Assembly (NCBI GenBank): GCA_037127255.1
Contig: JBANSL010000013.1
Coordinates: forward strand, 56,073,688-56,137,687
DNA length: 64,000 bases
Reading direction: 5' to 3'
From: Persicaria tinctoria
Taxonomy: Eukaryota > Streptophyta > Magnoliopsida > Caryophyllales > Polygonaceae
Shown: positions 1-10,706 of the stretch, piece by piece
Layout of the letters: the number at the start of each line of letters is the position of its first letter
Numbering within the stretch: position 1 is the stretch's first letter
Notes under the pieces: model-generated
Seen by the model: the letters and a program-made list of their open reading frames with translations, nothing else
The model's database searches: none
What the model was told of the DNA's origin: nothing
Made by a program: the position numbers and the translations under genes

Positions 1-1664
1 TATCCACCTTATAGCCTGCAAAATCTGCATTAGAATATCCAATTAATGTGAAATCCTTTTGCTTTGAGAACCATAGTCCAAGCTCTTTAGTGCCATTGAG
101 ATATCTAAAGATCCTCTTCACAGCCACGAGGTGAGATTCTTTAGGATCAGCTTGAAACCTAGCACACATGCAAACACTAAACATGATGTCAGGTCTACTA
201 GCCGTGAGATATAATAAAGATCCAATCATTCCTCGATACTCCTTTTGATTGACGCTTTTCCCAGTCTTGTCTTGATCTAGAGACAATGTTGAGCTCATGG
301 GAGTCTTGGCTGCTTTGGATTGATCCATCTTGAACTTCTTCAAGAGATCTTTAGTGTACTTGCTTTGGTTGACAAAGATCCCTTTCTTGGATTGATGAAC
401 TTGTAATCCCAAAAAGAAGTTGAGTTCACCCATCAAGCTCATCTCAAATTCACTGCACATGATGTCGGAAAATTCCTTGCACAAAGATGTGTTAGTAGCA
501 CCAAATAATATATCATCAACATAAATTTGAATAACCAAAATGTCCTTTCCTTTGGTCTTGATAAAAAGAGTCTTGTCGATCAACCCCCTTTTAAAGTCAT
601 TTTCTAAAAGATATTTTGACAAGCACTCATACCAAGCTCTTGGAGCTTGTTTCAAACCATAAAGCGCTTTGTCAAGTTTATAAACATGATTGGGAAATTC
701 CAAACTTTCAAAACCTGGGGGTTAAGCCACATAAACTTCTTCCTCTAAGAAACCATTAAGAAAAGAACACTTGACATCCATTTGATATAACTTTATGCTC
801 ATAAAAGATGCAAATGCTAATAAAATGTGAATAGCTTCATGCCTGGCTACGGGAGCAAAGGTCTCCTCGTAGTCAATACCTTCCTCTTGATTGTAGCCTT
901 GAGCAACAAGCCTTGCCTTGTTCCTCACAATCTTACCATTCTCATCGAGCTTGTTTCGAAATACCCATCGTGTGCCAATGACTGATTGATGCTTTGGCCT
1001 GGGCTTCAAGCTCCAGACTTTGTTCCTTTCAAATTCGTTAAGCTCACTTTGCATGACAATGATCTAGTCTGGCTCTTGAAGTGCCTCATCTACCTTCTTT
1101 GGTTCAATAAGAGAAACAAACGCGTGAAAAGCACAAAGATCTTTAAGTTTAGAACGAGTTTGAACACTAGAAGTAGAGTCAGAAATGATATCCTTTAATG
1201 AGTGTGATGAGGAGTATTTGAATTTCCTTTTGCTAGTCTCAGCTCCTTGATTCGTCACACCAGTAGGATTGATTTGTGGTACATCTGACTCCGTGGTCTG
1301 TTAGGTTCAGTTATAGCAGTTTCTGACGTTTCAACACTGTTGGATTGGACACCAAGGGCTTTGGACGAATCTTCAACACCTTGGGTCAATTCTTCAGTGT
1401 TGAGAATCTGATTCTGCATGTTCCTCTTCTCTATGTTCTTGACAGCAGCGTCATCACCATTCTCGTTCTCTGTATGGATGTTAAGATCTAAATCTGCAAC
1501 ACTTTCACTCAAAGAACCGTCATTGCATTCATCAAATATGAAAACAAGCATGTACTTTATATCATTGGGAGATTTGACTCGCATAAGACCACATAAATCC
1601 ATATGTAAAAGTTCAAGGGGTCTAGAAGTACTTACAACCTTTTCGGGTTTGAAGGAGCTACGTG
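1..1664 (-). pseudogene. copia A pol, 3' part: integrase remnant, reverse transcriptase, RNase H start
   Basis: This is the downstream half of the polyprotein of element A. On the minus strand it starts with the first integrase-core segment (LHMDLCG near 1600). It then jumps within a few codons from the YMLV segment to sequence that in sister copy B lies far downstream, so most of the integrase core is deleted. The RT follows, with [23 protein letters not shown] and [11 protein letters not shown] at about 760-970, a stop just after the VYVA segment near 722, and the YVDD catalytic box at about 510-530. An RNase H DADFAG-type segment begins at the window edge. Several in-frame stops separate the open segments. 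The protein would have copied element RNA into DNA in virus-like particles; this copy cannot. Confidence 0.9.
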
Positions 1665-1669
1665 TTTGT
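1665..1669. repeat. Target-site duplication TTTGT, left copy of T1
   Basis: TTTGT here and at 10702-10706 flank T1 exactly at its TG...CA ends. Sister copy B has the same site once, uninterrupted, as ACAAA at 55771-55775 on the opposite strand. Confidence 0.95.
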
Positions 1670-3766
1670 TGTTGTTGCAGAAGGATGGTCAAGTATGAAA
1701 TAAATATAAAGTAAAGATCAGACTGACTTCCCTGTCTCAGCAAATAAATACAAGACTTCCTCCCGTTGTAGTAGAAGGTTGTCAGGATCGAATCCACGAG
1801 GAAGCACGTCAGCAGTTCTTAGGTAGCAACAGATCTCACAGACAAGCAACAAAAAGACAGGAACAAAGAACAAAGAAATAAAAGCAAAACAGAAGCAAGA
1901 CAGAAAATAACGAAAGAAAGTAAAGAACAAAGCAAGACAACAGACGTACTCGATCTCGACAACAGCCTACTCGAGATCGACGAGAAATAGCAAAGACAGA
2001 AACTTTGGAATCGAAACCAGAAACTCAAACTCAACTCGATATAGACCAAAACCAACTCGATCTCGACAACAGGCCTACTCGAGATCGACAAGGCCCTACT
2101 CTATCTCGACGAGAACTCAGAAACTGTAAACTTGCAGATTTGAACACAGAATTCAGATTTTCGACAGAAATAAATCAATATAATAAACGACTTCCAAGAC
2201 CAAGGTATCAACACAACAACGATAACCATGCAAAGTAACACATAAAGGCATAAAAGATCATGCTTTCCATCAAAATAACTTTCGTTACTAACAAATAGGC
2301 ATATAGAGGCTTTCGCATAAACCCTAATTGTTACTAACCCTTTTCACATAATTAACCCAAGTTGTATTACGATCACTTTCGCTTCAATAATACAAACAAG
2401 GATCACCTTCAACTCTCGCAAAAGAATCATGCTCATAGGGATAGAAGACGAATTGCATAACAAGATCTGACCTTTACCGCATCACCTCACATGGCCACCG
2501 TCGGGCTCATCCCATCCCCAGAAGTGGGTGGACTACTCACGCCTCATCGCAATCGCAGACATTGATTGATAAAAAGAAACTTGCATTAAATTATATTCAA
2601 AGCCTTTACAATCCCGGCAATCAACTTTCGCAGAATGCCAAAACCCTAAAAACTTTAGAACTCCTAAAACTTCTCTGTGGAACTACTTGTCTCTAACTGA
2701 AATTGAATTGTGTGATGGAATGGAATGAATGAAAAACCAGCCCCTAGGGCTTTATTTATAGCCTTCTAATCCTTGCTAATCAAGGATAGAATCTTCTATC
2801 TATATCTAAAATTATATCTAAAACTTTAATGATAAATAAATGCGATTTAGGAATTAAATCTAAAAAGGAAAAGATAAATCTAAAGTCTTCCATATCTTCT
2901 CCATAGATAGAACTTGATAGATGTTGATAGATCTCGGCCAAATTGGATATAATTGGATCCAAGGACTCCCAATCCTAGTAGGACAGGGAAACCGCGTAAC
3001 GCGCTCCCGGACACGGCTCGTCGATCTCGACTAGGGCTCCTCGAGATCGAGTAGGATTGTCGTCGACGGGTGTGGCTCGGCTTCTCGGGTGATTGGTGCT
3101 CGACAAGGCTCCTATCTGGGCTCACAGGTGTCGTCGATCTCGACTAGGGCTCATCGAGATCGACTAGGGGTATGGTCGAAGACGGCACTCTGGTGATGTC
3201 GAGGATTCCTCCTCGGCATGGACTCAGACTAGGGCATGGTGGCTCCTCGATCTCGACAAGGCCTCCTCGAGATCGAGTAGGGTTGCTCAGCGCCTTCGTC
3301 CTCGGCTTCTCGATCAGCTCCTCTTCTCGACTCCGGGTGTGGCGTCTAGGCTTTGTCGATCTCGACTAATGGAACTCGAGATCGAGTTGGCTTCCGGAGT
3401 CAGGTTGCCTCGGACTTGGTTTCCTCGAATAGGCTTTGTCGACCAAGTCTGCTCGGACACTCTCCTCGAGATCGAGTAAGGTGTACTCGATATCGAGTAG
3501 CTCTGGCTTCAGCTCGGTTTGTCCTGGTTCTGTACTCTCAGATTCTGGACTTCTGTAGTTGTTTTCCGAGCTTTTCTGACCTTCCTTAGAGTTGCTGTAA
3601 AATGCCTCGAATTCTGCGAAATTAAACAGCAACTGGTGTAGATTCTATAATTTGGCAAATAAACATAAACTATATAGATTCTGTACTATCTAACCTGAAT
3701 GCATGCAATGTATGCAGAAATCGATATAAAAGTTACTGTAAAACATGACAGATTCAGCTCACAACA
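1670..3766 (-). repeat. 3' LTR of T1 (2097 bp)
   Basis: It starts TGTTGTGAGC and ends GCAACAACA when read on the minus strand. A TATA box (TATAAATA, 2753-2760) divides it. Upstream (U3) lies a cluster of paired TCGATCTCGA / TCGAGATCGA motifs at about 3010-3510. Downstream lies a second cluster at about 1945-2110. Short open frames inside are by-products of the repeats, not genes. Confidence 0.95.
2739..2760 (-). promoter_or_regulatory. TATA box and adjoining near-palindrome in the T1 3' LTR
   Basis: TATAAATA (2753-2760, minus strand) is followed directly by a GC-rich near-palindrome at 2739-2752. The same pair occurs in the 5' LTR (TATA at 9743-9750), the LTR fragment at 18857-18879 (where the 14-bp palindrome is perfect) and the solo LTR (28191-28211). 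Function as the core promoter is inferred from position and conservation. Confidence 0.7.
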
Positions 3767-3780
3767 AACACCCCATACTT
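3767..3780 (-). other. Polypurine tract region of T1
   Basis: Read on the minus strand, AAGTATGGGGTGTT sits immediately before the 3' LTR. It is preceded by GAGGACAAGCAAGC, the usual Tat/Athila context for plus-strand priming. A second, similar CCCCATACTTAA block occurs at about 4958-4970. Confidence 0.75.
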
Positions 3781-5251
3781 AAGCTTGCTTGTCCTCAAGC
3801 AATACCTTTAATTGTCATTCAGGGGAAGAATTCAAAACTCTCAACATATTAGATTTATTCTCATATAACCCAGCAGTCAATTACCATCCTCGAAAAGGTA
3901 CTAGTGTCACAAATCCATGCATGTGCGATTATACAAAAGCAACATCTACTCACAAAAGGAGGGTTATAAAAAAAACAATTTTATATGTGACAAAGCAACA
4001 ATAATCAAGAGGATTTTAATTAAGCTCAAATAAGGAGTAGATTGGTAAAAGGCTAAATGTGGACAATTTTTGGCAATGTGGTGCTAATGATCCGGGGAAA
4101 TGGAGTATTTCCAAACTTGAATTTCCACATTCCTTTTCATAAGATTCATCACCTTTCATAATGCTTTTTTCAATAATAATGCTTTTACCTCTCTGACCTC
4201 AGCACTGCCTTCTCGCGAGTCGCAAACATGGGTGTCATGAATGGCCCCGGATACTTAGTGCTTTGGACTCCTCACAATGTGTCCCATCTCTCCAAACTAT
4301 TATCTTAGAGAGCCGGGTCAATCTACCTTTATTTCCTGAGGTGATTGGATTTTCTTTCACTCATTAAATTTTCCATATATTTCAAACAATTTCCTTCCAA
4401 ACTCCAATAATGATAATAATCACAACGCAAACACCATATGATAATCTCCATAATGTAATATCATTCTCAACATAATCCCCGGATAAGGTAAAGAATGACA
4501 AATATTTAGGTCATGTGGAGCAATATTTGAAATAAGGCATAATATGGCTTTGTGTAATGCATAAGCATAGGTAAGGCTAGGATTTCAAACAATGAGCATT
4601 ATATGGAAATATAAAGTCCTCCATCCTCTTATCATGCAACATGTCAAAAGCAACTTCAAATTTTACCTCCTTTCATGGTTTTCATAAAAAATATGCACTT
4701 CATTATGACTTCCCTTTACTAGGCAATTTCATGTTATATATCTAATGAATCCAATTTTGCATCGTCGAGTTCAATAAAACTTCCATGACATTAATCAAAA
4801 ATTTTCATTGGGGGTAATTTTTTCAAACTTTTGGAAAACATGCATATAAGCACATGAATTCCAAAATAGTCATGTAGCAATTCAAAGAACTAAACTTTAA
4901 ACATGCACACATAATGTCACAATATAGCAAATATGCATAATGTAAGCCCTTCCCCCACCCCATACTTAAACATTACAGTGTCCTCACTGTATAAAAACAA
5001 GGGTAAAGAAAGAAACTCACTAGACAGGTGTGCAGGGCCTCTAAATTTCGAATGGAAGCACCTCCTGGGCCGAGTATGAATATTGATTGGTTCTATCCAT
5101 GGACCTGAAAAGTATATACCCACAAAACAAAAAACAAAAATGTTCAAAACCAAAAACAAGCAAAAAAAACAATGTCCCAAAGAATGTCCTAAAAAAAGTC
5201 TATGTACAAGCTCTAGATTTTATAGTCGCTAGGCCGACTTTTCCATTTAGC
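3781..5251 (-). other. Non-coding internal spacer of T1
   Basis: About 1.5 kb between the ORF stop and the polypurine tract has no long reading frame and no recognisable domain. This is where an autonomous Tat/Athila element would carry pol or an extra ORF. A duplicated polypurine-like block near 4958 suggests internal rearrangement. Confidence 0.6.
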
Positions 5252-8200
5252 TCACGGTGGCATTTGCAGGGCCCAAGTAGCTTGGGCCTCAAATAAGACT
5301 CCATTCTTGTCCATCAGCTGCAATCCTCCAGAATGGATCTTGTTCACCACGAAAGGTCCCATCCGCTTCTTGTTGAATTTATTGGGAAACCAATGATCCT
5401 TTGATTTAGAGACATAGAGCTTGTCTCCAATTTCATACTCCTTGGGCTCATCATTGGATATCCTACATAAGCGCACATACAAAGGCAAACCTCTCCCATG
5501 TATAGATAGATCTTTAATGGAAATAAGAGAAGAAAGATCCATACCTTGACTTACCTTTGCAAAGACGGAATCGGGGACCACGGTTATTGGTCGATCTCGA
5601 CTAGGGCTAGTCGATCTCGATGAGTCTGCAGGCTCTGGTGGTGGGCTGCTCGCAGATGCAGGAGTCGACGAAGAGGAGGGCTTGTCGACATCGAGTAGAC
5701 TACTCGATCTCGAGTAGGATTCTGCTCCTGTAGGCTTCAGTGTCGAAGAAGCAGGAGCTGGGCCAGCAGGGTGGTGGTCGATCTCGAGTAGCGTACTCGA
5801 TGTCGACGAGGATTCCGGCTCTGGAGTCGTCAGCGTCGAGGAAGGCGAAGTCGAGGCAGCCGAGTGGTGGTTGATCTCGAGTAGCGTACTCGATGTCGAG
5901 TAGCCCTCAGCTTCTGTATTGCTGCTCGATGACACTGGTGCTGGTGGAGGCTTCTGTTTCTTGTCGAGATCGACTAGGGTCCTCGATGTCGAGGAGTCTT
6001 GGTCGATCTTGACCCCATACTTAGTTCCTGTCAAGGCATCCAAAAAATAATTAGTCCATAACGACGTACCTTGGTTTGTGTCGATTGGATTTTCTGCGTC
6101 CTCCTTTAGGATTGCCATGATCTCCTCCACCTGGGCCTCCATGTCCCTTTTTTCCAGCTCCTCAGGGGTCATATTTATGACCTTGGGTTCCCCGCATGTG
6201 ATGTAGCCAGCTGAGATAGATTTCACCTCTTTCACTGGACATGTATGCCTTTCAGTTTTATTAAAGGAATACTCAATTACCTCATCGCTGATGTTGAAGG
6301 TGAGCACTCCTTTCCTTACGCTTATGTTGGCATCCACCGTCGCCAAGAAGGGTCTCCCTAGAATAATTGGACAAGCAGGATCTTCTTGCATATCAATAAC
6401 TAAGAAATCAGCAGGGATAAAGAATTTACCTACTTGTACTGGCACATTGTCCACCATGCCTGTTGGGATGACCACAATGTTGTTGGCCATATATAGTCTA
6501 GCATCCACAGGCTCTAGGGCACCTATCTTAATCTTAAACCAAATTATTAAAGGCATTATACTCACACTAGCTCCAAGATCACATAGAGCATTAATTTTGT
6601 ATGGACCAAATCCAATGGTTATAGCAAACTTACCTGGATCTGGCCTCTTCTCCAGTATGTCCAAATGGCTGCACTCGTCTGTAATTTCAGCCATCGATCG
6701 CTTTTTGCTCAAAATCTCCTTCAGGAACTTGACGTAGGATGACATTTCATTGAGAGCTTCTGTGAAGGGGATGGTGACGTTGAGTTTCTGAAGCATCTTG
6801 ATGAAGCGCTGAAATTTCTTTTCTGCCGGGTCCTTTGGAGATTTTGTGGGGAAAGGCAGCTTCTTTTTCGGATTCGGAGCCAGAACAGACGTCGGAGGTG
6901 CTGCAGGCTGCTCGATCTCGGGCTGACCGTCGTCGATGTCGAGTACACCCTTGTCGATCTCGACCAGATTGGGTGATGTCGAGTTGCTGTGCAGTGCAGA
7001 CGAGGGCTTTTGAAGTTTCTCCTCGAGATCGACTACAGTATTGTCGATGTCAACTTGCTGTTCTTCGTTGTTTTGCTGCTTTCCGACCTCTGGCTCTTGC
7101 TGTTGATGCCCGCTTCTGAGTTTTACAGCAACGATGTGTCCAGTCTTTCCCTTAGGATTTGGTTCTGAAGATCCAGGGAGCGCACCTGACTGTCTGGGGA
7201 TTCCCGTTGCTAGCTGACCAATCTGTGTATCAACTGATTTTCGCCATATATCAATTTCCCCAAGCCTAGAGTTGACACCCTGCATCTGAGTGTAGACGGA
7301 GTTGAAGGAATGCCTAGTTTCTGAGTGATTTCTCCGTATTTCCTCCAGGACTGTCTGTATATCATCCTTTTTCTGGTCCCTTTCCGGATGTCCTGGAGCT
7401 CTGTAGGGTGGGGGGTTCCTAGGGACACCTTGGTTCCATTGTGGTTGCTGAAACTTTTGGTCCCCCATGTAGCGATTGGGACCCCCTGCGTAAGCTACCT
7501 CCTCGTGGTGTTCTGCCATCCTGACTTGCTCTGTGTGTGGGCACTCAGGAGTGGTGTGCCGTTGCGATCCGCATTCAATGCAAGGCTGGTTGACAGAAAG
7601 ATACTTCACTTGCTTAAGGAGCTTCTTGTTCTGATCTCTGTAGTATTGCTCCCTTACATCCGGATCAATCTCCTTAGGAGGCTCATAGAGGGGCATGGAA
7701 GGTGCTGGCCTGGCGTATGGGTTCTCTTCATAAGTTGCAGTAGACCCATACTTGTTGTCGTAGTTGGTGAGCTTCTCCAGCACACCCCATGCGTCAACTG
7801 GTGGCATCGTCAGATACTCATAGCGAGTATAATGGTTGATTCTGTCCTTAGTGACTTGATCAAGAGAGTTGAAGAAGATCTCCTGAATGACGTAGGGTGG
7901 CTGTCCATGAGTAGGGCAAGATCGCAGCAGTTCTTTGTAGCGCTCCCATGCCTTTGCCAGCGGTTCCCCTTGCTTTTGTTTGAAGGCGGTGATTTTCTGG
8001 CGGAGATGTGCTGTTTTGGCGGGTGGGAAGAATTTATTCAGAAATTCTTGCTCTACTTGGGCCCATGTTGTTAGTGATCTTGGTTTCAGCCCTTCAAGCC
8101 ACTTCAGTGCAGGTCCAGCGAGAGACCAGCGAAAAGCCTTCATCTTGACATATTCCAAAGTTGTACCTTCAGCAAGAGTACGACACATGTCAGAAAAGTT

Positions 8201-8575
8201 TGTAATATGTTCAAGAGGACACTCATTAAATCTACCAAAAAAGGCATTATTTTTAAGCTCGATAAGAAATTGAGTGCGAATTTCAAAAGAGTTTTCAGGG
8301 ATAAGAATCGTCGATTCAGGCACGACGAGAGTTGGGTGCATATAGTCCTCTGCTGTGGTCGGGTATTGGGCAAGCTCAGCCTCTGCTTGTTCCCTTGCTG
8401 CTTTCTCAGTGGCGATAGCAGCATCTTTAGCGGCCAATTCCCTAGTAAGCGTTGCGATCAGCTGTTCCTGTGTCTCCGCAGCTGCCATGGCTCTTTGCAG
8501 TTTAGCTCTGATGTGTAGAAGGCGCTCTGGTTCGTCTAAGCCGTCAAACTCAGGTGGTTGACCAGAACGGCGCAT
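5252..8575 (-). CDS. Gag-protease polyprotein of T1 with an integrase-tail-like C-terminus
   Basis: This is an uninterrupted ORF of 1107 codons. Residues about 15-70 are Ala/Glu/Lys-rich and look coiled-coil. About 105-245 is a retrotransposon gag capsid region (FRWSLAGPALKWL, EFLNKFFPP). A CCHC zinc knuckle (CIECGSQRHTTPEC) lies near 333-346. A basic LRSGHQ segment typical of Tat/Athila gag lies near 480. A retropepsin has active-site ALCDLGAS near 663-670 and the ILGRPFLAT flap/C-terminal motif. Residues about 505-560 and 860-1000 are Ser/Pro-rich with repeated [ST]xL[LV][ED][ILV][DN] units, which translate the same TCGA motif that fills the LTRs. The last 60 residues (IGDKLYVSKSKDHWF, MGPFVVNKI) resemble the end of a gypsy integrase. 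RT, RNase H and the integrase core are absent. The product would form particles and mature itself. The start is the first Met, 63 bases inside the primer site. Confidence 0.9.
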   Translation of the reverse strand: MRRSGQPPEFDGLDEPERLLHIRAKLQRAMAAAETQEQLIATLTRELAAKDAAIATEKAAREQAEAELAQYPTTAEDYMHPTLVVPESTILIPENSFEIRTQFLIELKNNAFFGRFNECPLEHITNFSDMCRTLAEGTTLEYVKMKAFRWSLAGPALKWLEGLKPRSLTTWAQVEQEFLNKFFPPAKTAHLRQKITAFKQKQGEPLAKAWERYKELLRSCPTHGQPPYVIQEIFFNSLDQVTKDRINHYTRYEYLTMPPVDAWGVLEKLTNYDNKYGSTATYEENPYARPAPSMPLYEPPKEIDPDVREQYYRDQNKKLLKQVKYLSVNQPCIECGSQRHTTPECPHTEQVRMAEHHEEVAYAGGPNRYMGDQKFQQPQWNQGVPRNPPPYRAPGHPERDQKKDDIQTVLEEIRRNHSETRHSFNSVYTQMQGVNSRLGEIDIWRKSVDTQIGQLATGIPRQSGALPGSSEPNPKGKTGHIVAVKLRSGHQQQEPEVGKQQNNEEQQVDIDNTVVDLEEKLQKPSSALHSNSTSPNLVEIDKGVLDIDDGQPEIEQPAAPPTSVLAPNPKKKLPFPTKSPKDPAEKKFQRFIKMLQKLNVTIPFTEALNEMSSYVKFLKEILSKKRSMAEITDECSHLDILEKRPDPGKFAITIGFGPYKINALCDLGASVSIMPLIIWFKIKIGALEPVDARLYMANNIVVIPTGMVDNVPVQVGKFFIPADFLVIDMQEDPACPIILGRPFLATVDANISVRKGVLTFNISDEVIEYSFNKTERHTCPVKEVKSISAGYITCGEPKVINMTPEELEKRDMEAQVEEIMAILKEDAENPIDTNQGTSLWTNYFLDALTGTKYGVKIDQDSSTSRTLVDLDKKQKPPPAPVSSSSNTEAEGYSTSSTLLEINHHSAASTSPSSTLTTPEPESSSTSSTLLEIDHHPAGPAPASSTLKPTGAESYSRSSSLLDVDKPSSSSTPASASSPPPEPADSSRSTSPSRDRPITVVPDSVFAKVSQGMDLSSLISIKDLSIHGRGLPLYVRLCRISNDEPKEYEIGDKLYVSKSKDHWFPNKFNKKRMGPFVVNKIHSGGLQLMDKNGVLFEAQATWALQMPP

Positions 8576-8637
8576 ACACCTGCGAAGTAACTCAAAAGAA
8601 ACGTGAGATTTAACTACCTAAGGCGCGAATGATTTCT

Positions 8638-8655
8638 TCCCCGGCAACGGCGCCA
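8638..8655 (-). other. Primer-binding site of T1, tRNA-Asp type
   Basis: The plus strand reads TCCCCGGCAACGGCGCCA, which is the 3' end of plant tRNA-Asp(GUC) including CCA. On the element's own strand it is therefore the complement that binds this tRNA. It lies 3 bases inside the 5' LTR end. Confidence 0.93.
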
Positions 8656-8658
8656 ATT

Positions 8659-10701
8659 TGTTGTTGCAGGAGGATGGTCAAGGATGAAATAAATATAAAG
8701 TAAAGATCAGACTGACTTCCCTGTCTCAGCAAATAAATACAAGACTTCCTCCCGTTGTAGTAGAAGGTTGTCAGGATCGAATCCACGAGGAAGCACGTCA
8801 GCAGTTCTTAGGTAGCAACAGATATCACAGACAAGCAACAAAAAGACAGGAACAAAGAACAAAGAAATAAAAGCAAAACAGAAGCAAGACAGAAAATAAC
8901 GAAAGAAAGTAAAGAACAAAGCAAGACAACAGACGTACTCGATCTCGACAACAGCCTACTCGAGATCGACTAGAAATAGCAAAGACAGAAACTTTGGAAT
9001 CGAAACCAGAAACTCAAACTCAACTCGATATAGACCAAAAACCAACTCGATCTCGACAACAGGCCTACTCGAGATCGACAAGGCCCTACTCAATCTCGAC
9101 GAGAACTCAGAAACTGTAAACTTGCAGATTTGAACACAGAATTCAGATTTTCAACAGAAATAAATCAATATAATAAACGACTTCCAAGACCAGGGTATCA
9201 ACACCACAACGATAACCATGCAAAGTAACACATAAAGGCATAAAAGATCATGCTTTCCATCAAAATAACTTTCGTTACTAACAAATAGGCATATAGAGGC
9301 TTTCGCATAAACCCTAATTGTTACTAACCCTTTTCACGTAATTAACCCAAGTTGTATTACGATCACTTTCGCTTCAATAATACAAACAAGGATCACCTTC
9401 AACTCTCGCAAAAGAATCATGCTCATAGGGATAGAAGACGAATTGCATAACAAGATCTGACCTTTACCGCATCACCTCACATGGCCACCGTCGGGCTCAC
9501 CCCAGCCCCAGAAGTGGGTGGACTACTCACGCCTCATCGCAATCGCAGACATTGATTGATAAAAAGAAACTTGCAGTAAACTATATTCAAAGCCTTTACA
9601 ATCCCGGCAATCAACTTTCGCAGAATGCCAAAACCCTAAAAACTTTAGAACTCCTAAAACTTCTCTGTGGAGCTACTTGTCTCTAACTGAAATTGAATTG
9701 TGTGATGAAATGGAATGAATGAAAAACCAGCCCCTAGGGCTTTATTTATAGCCTTCTAATCCTTGCTAATCAAGGATATAATCTTCTATTTATATCTAAA
9801 ATTATATCTAAAACTTTAATGATAAATAAATGCGATTTAGAAATTAAATCTAAAAAGGAAAAGATAAATTTAAAGTCTTCCATGTCTTCTCCATAGATAG
9901 AACTTGATAGATGTTGATAGATCTCGGCCAAATTGGATAGAATTGGATCCAAGGACTCCCAATCCTAGTAGGACAGCGAAACCGCGTAACGCGCTCCCGG
10001 ACACGGCTCGTCGATCTCGACTAGGGCTCCTCGAGATCGAGTAGGATTGTCGTCGACGGGTGTGGCTCGGCTTCTCGGGTGACTGGTGCTCGACAAGGCT
10101 CCTATCTGGGCTCACAGGTGTCGTCGATCTCGACTAGGACTCCTCAAGATTGACTAGGGGTGTGGTGGAAGACGACACTCTGGTGATGTCGAGGACTCCT
10201 CCTCGGCATGGACTCGGACTAGGGCATGGTGGCTCCTCGATCTCGACAAGGCCTCCTCGAGATCGAGTAGGGTTTCTCAGCGCCTTCGTCCTCGGCTTCT
10301 CGATCAGCTCCTCTTCTCGACTCCGGGTGTGGCGTCTAGGCTTTGTCGATCTCGACTAGTGGTACTCGAGATCGAGTTGGCTTCCGGAGTCAGGTTGCCT
10401 CGGACTTGGTTTCCTCGACTAGGCTTTGTCGACCAAGTCTGCTCGGACACTCTCCTCGAGATCGAGTAAGGTGTACTCGATATCGAGTAGCTCTGGCTTC
10501 AGCTCGGTTTGTCCTGGTTCTGTACTCTCGGATTCTGGACTTCTGTAGTTGTTTTCCGAGCTTTTCTGACCTTCCTTAGAGTTGCTGTAAAATGCCTTGA
10601 ATTCTGCGAAATTAAACAGAAACTGGTGTAGATTCTATAATTTGGCAAATAAACATAAACTACATAGATACTTTAAAACATGACAGATTCAGCTCACAAC
10701 A
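8659..10701 (-). repeat. 5' LTR of T1 (2043 bp)
   Basis: It aligns to 1670-3766 end to end. Relative to that copy it lacks a block of several tens of bases near 10670. The TATA box is at 9743-9750. TCGA-motif clusters lie at about 8935-9105 and 10010-10500. Confidence 0.95.
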
Positions 10702-10706
10702 TTTGT
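10702..10706. repeat. Target-site duplication TTTGT, right copy of T1
   Basis: It matches 1665-1669 and directly follows the LTR end ACAACA. Confidence 0.95.

Larger units (their letters stand above)
1670..10701 (-). mobile_element. T1: complete non-autonomous Tat/Athila-like LTR retrotransposon (9032 bp)
   Basis: It has two long LTRs (1670-3766 and 8659-10701), a perfect 5-bp target duplication, a primer site complementary to tRNA-Asp next to the 5' LTR, and a polypurine tract next to the 3' LTR. The only coding region is one 1107-codon ORF with gag, zinc knuckle and retropepsin. There is no RT, RNase H or integrase core, so movement needs enzymes from an autonomous relative. The tRNA-Asp primer, the gag/protease sequence and the GAGGACAAGC...TATGGGG context before the 3' LTR are typical of Tat/Athila gypsy elements. 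By eye the LTRs differ at roughly 2 percent of positions, plus a deletion of several tens of bases near the start of the 5' LTR, so the insertion is fairly young. Confidence 0.93.

Noticed and set aside
2880..3632. Overlapping open frames on both strands in the T1 LTR
   Set aside because: They translate the TCGA palindrome cluster in several frames and occur equally in the other LTR. No protein family.
5580..6000. CRISPR-like array of short repeats
   Set aside because: Units are inverted, irregularly spaced and lie in a eukaryotic retrotransposon ORF. There are no spacers and no cas genes.
7325..8074. Plus-strand 249-codon frame opposite the T1 gag
   Set aside because: Antisense shadow of a well-supported gag-protease ORF, with no domain of its own.
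8638..8655. Perfect match to the 3' end of tRNA-Asp, as if a tRNA gene
   Set aside because: Only the last 18 bases are present, they include the post-transcriptional CCA, and they sit next to an LTR. This is a primer-binding site.
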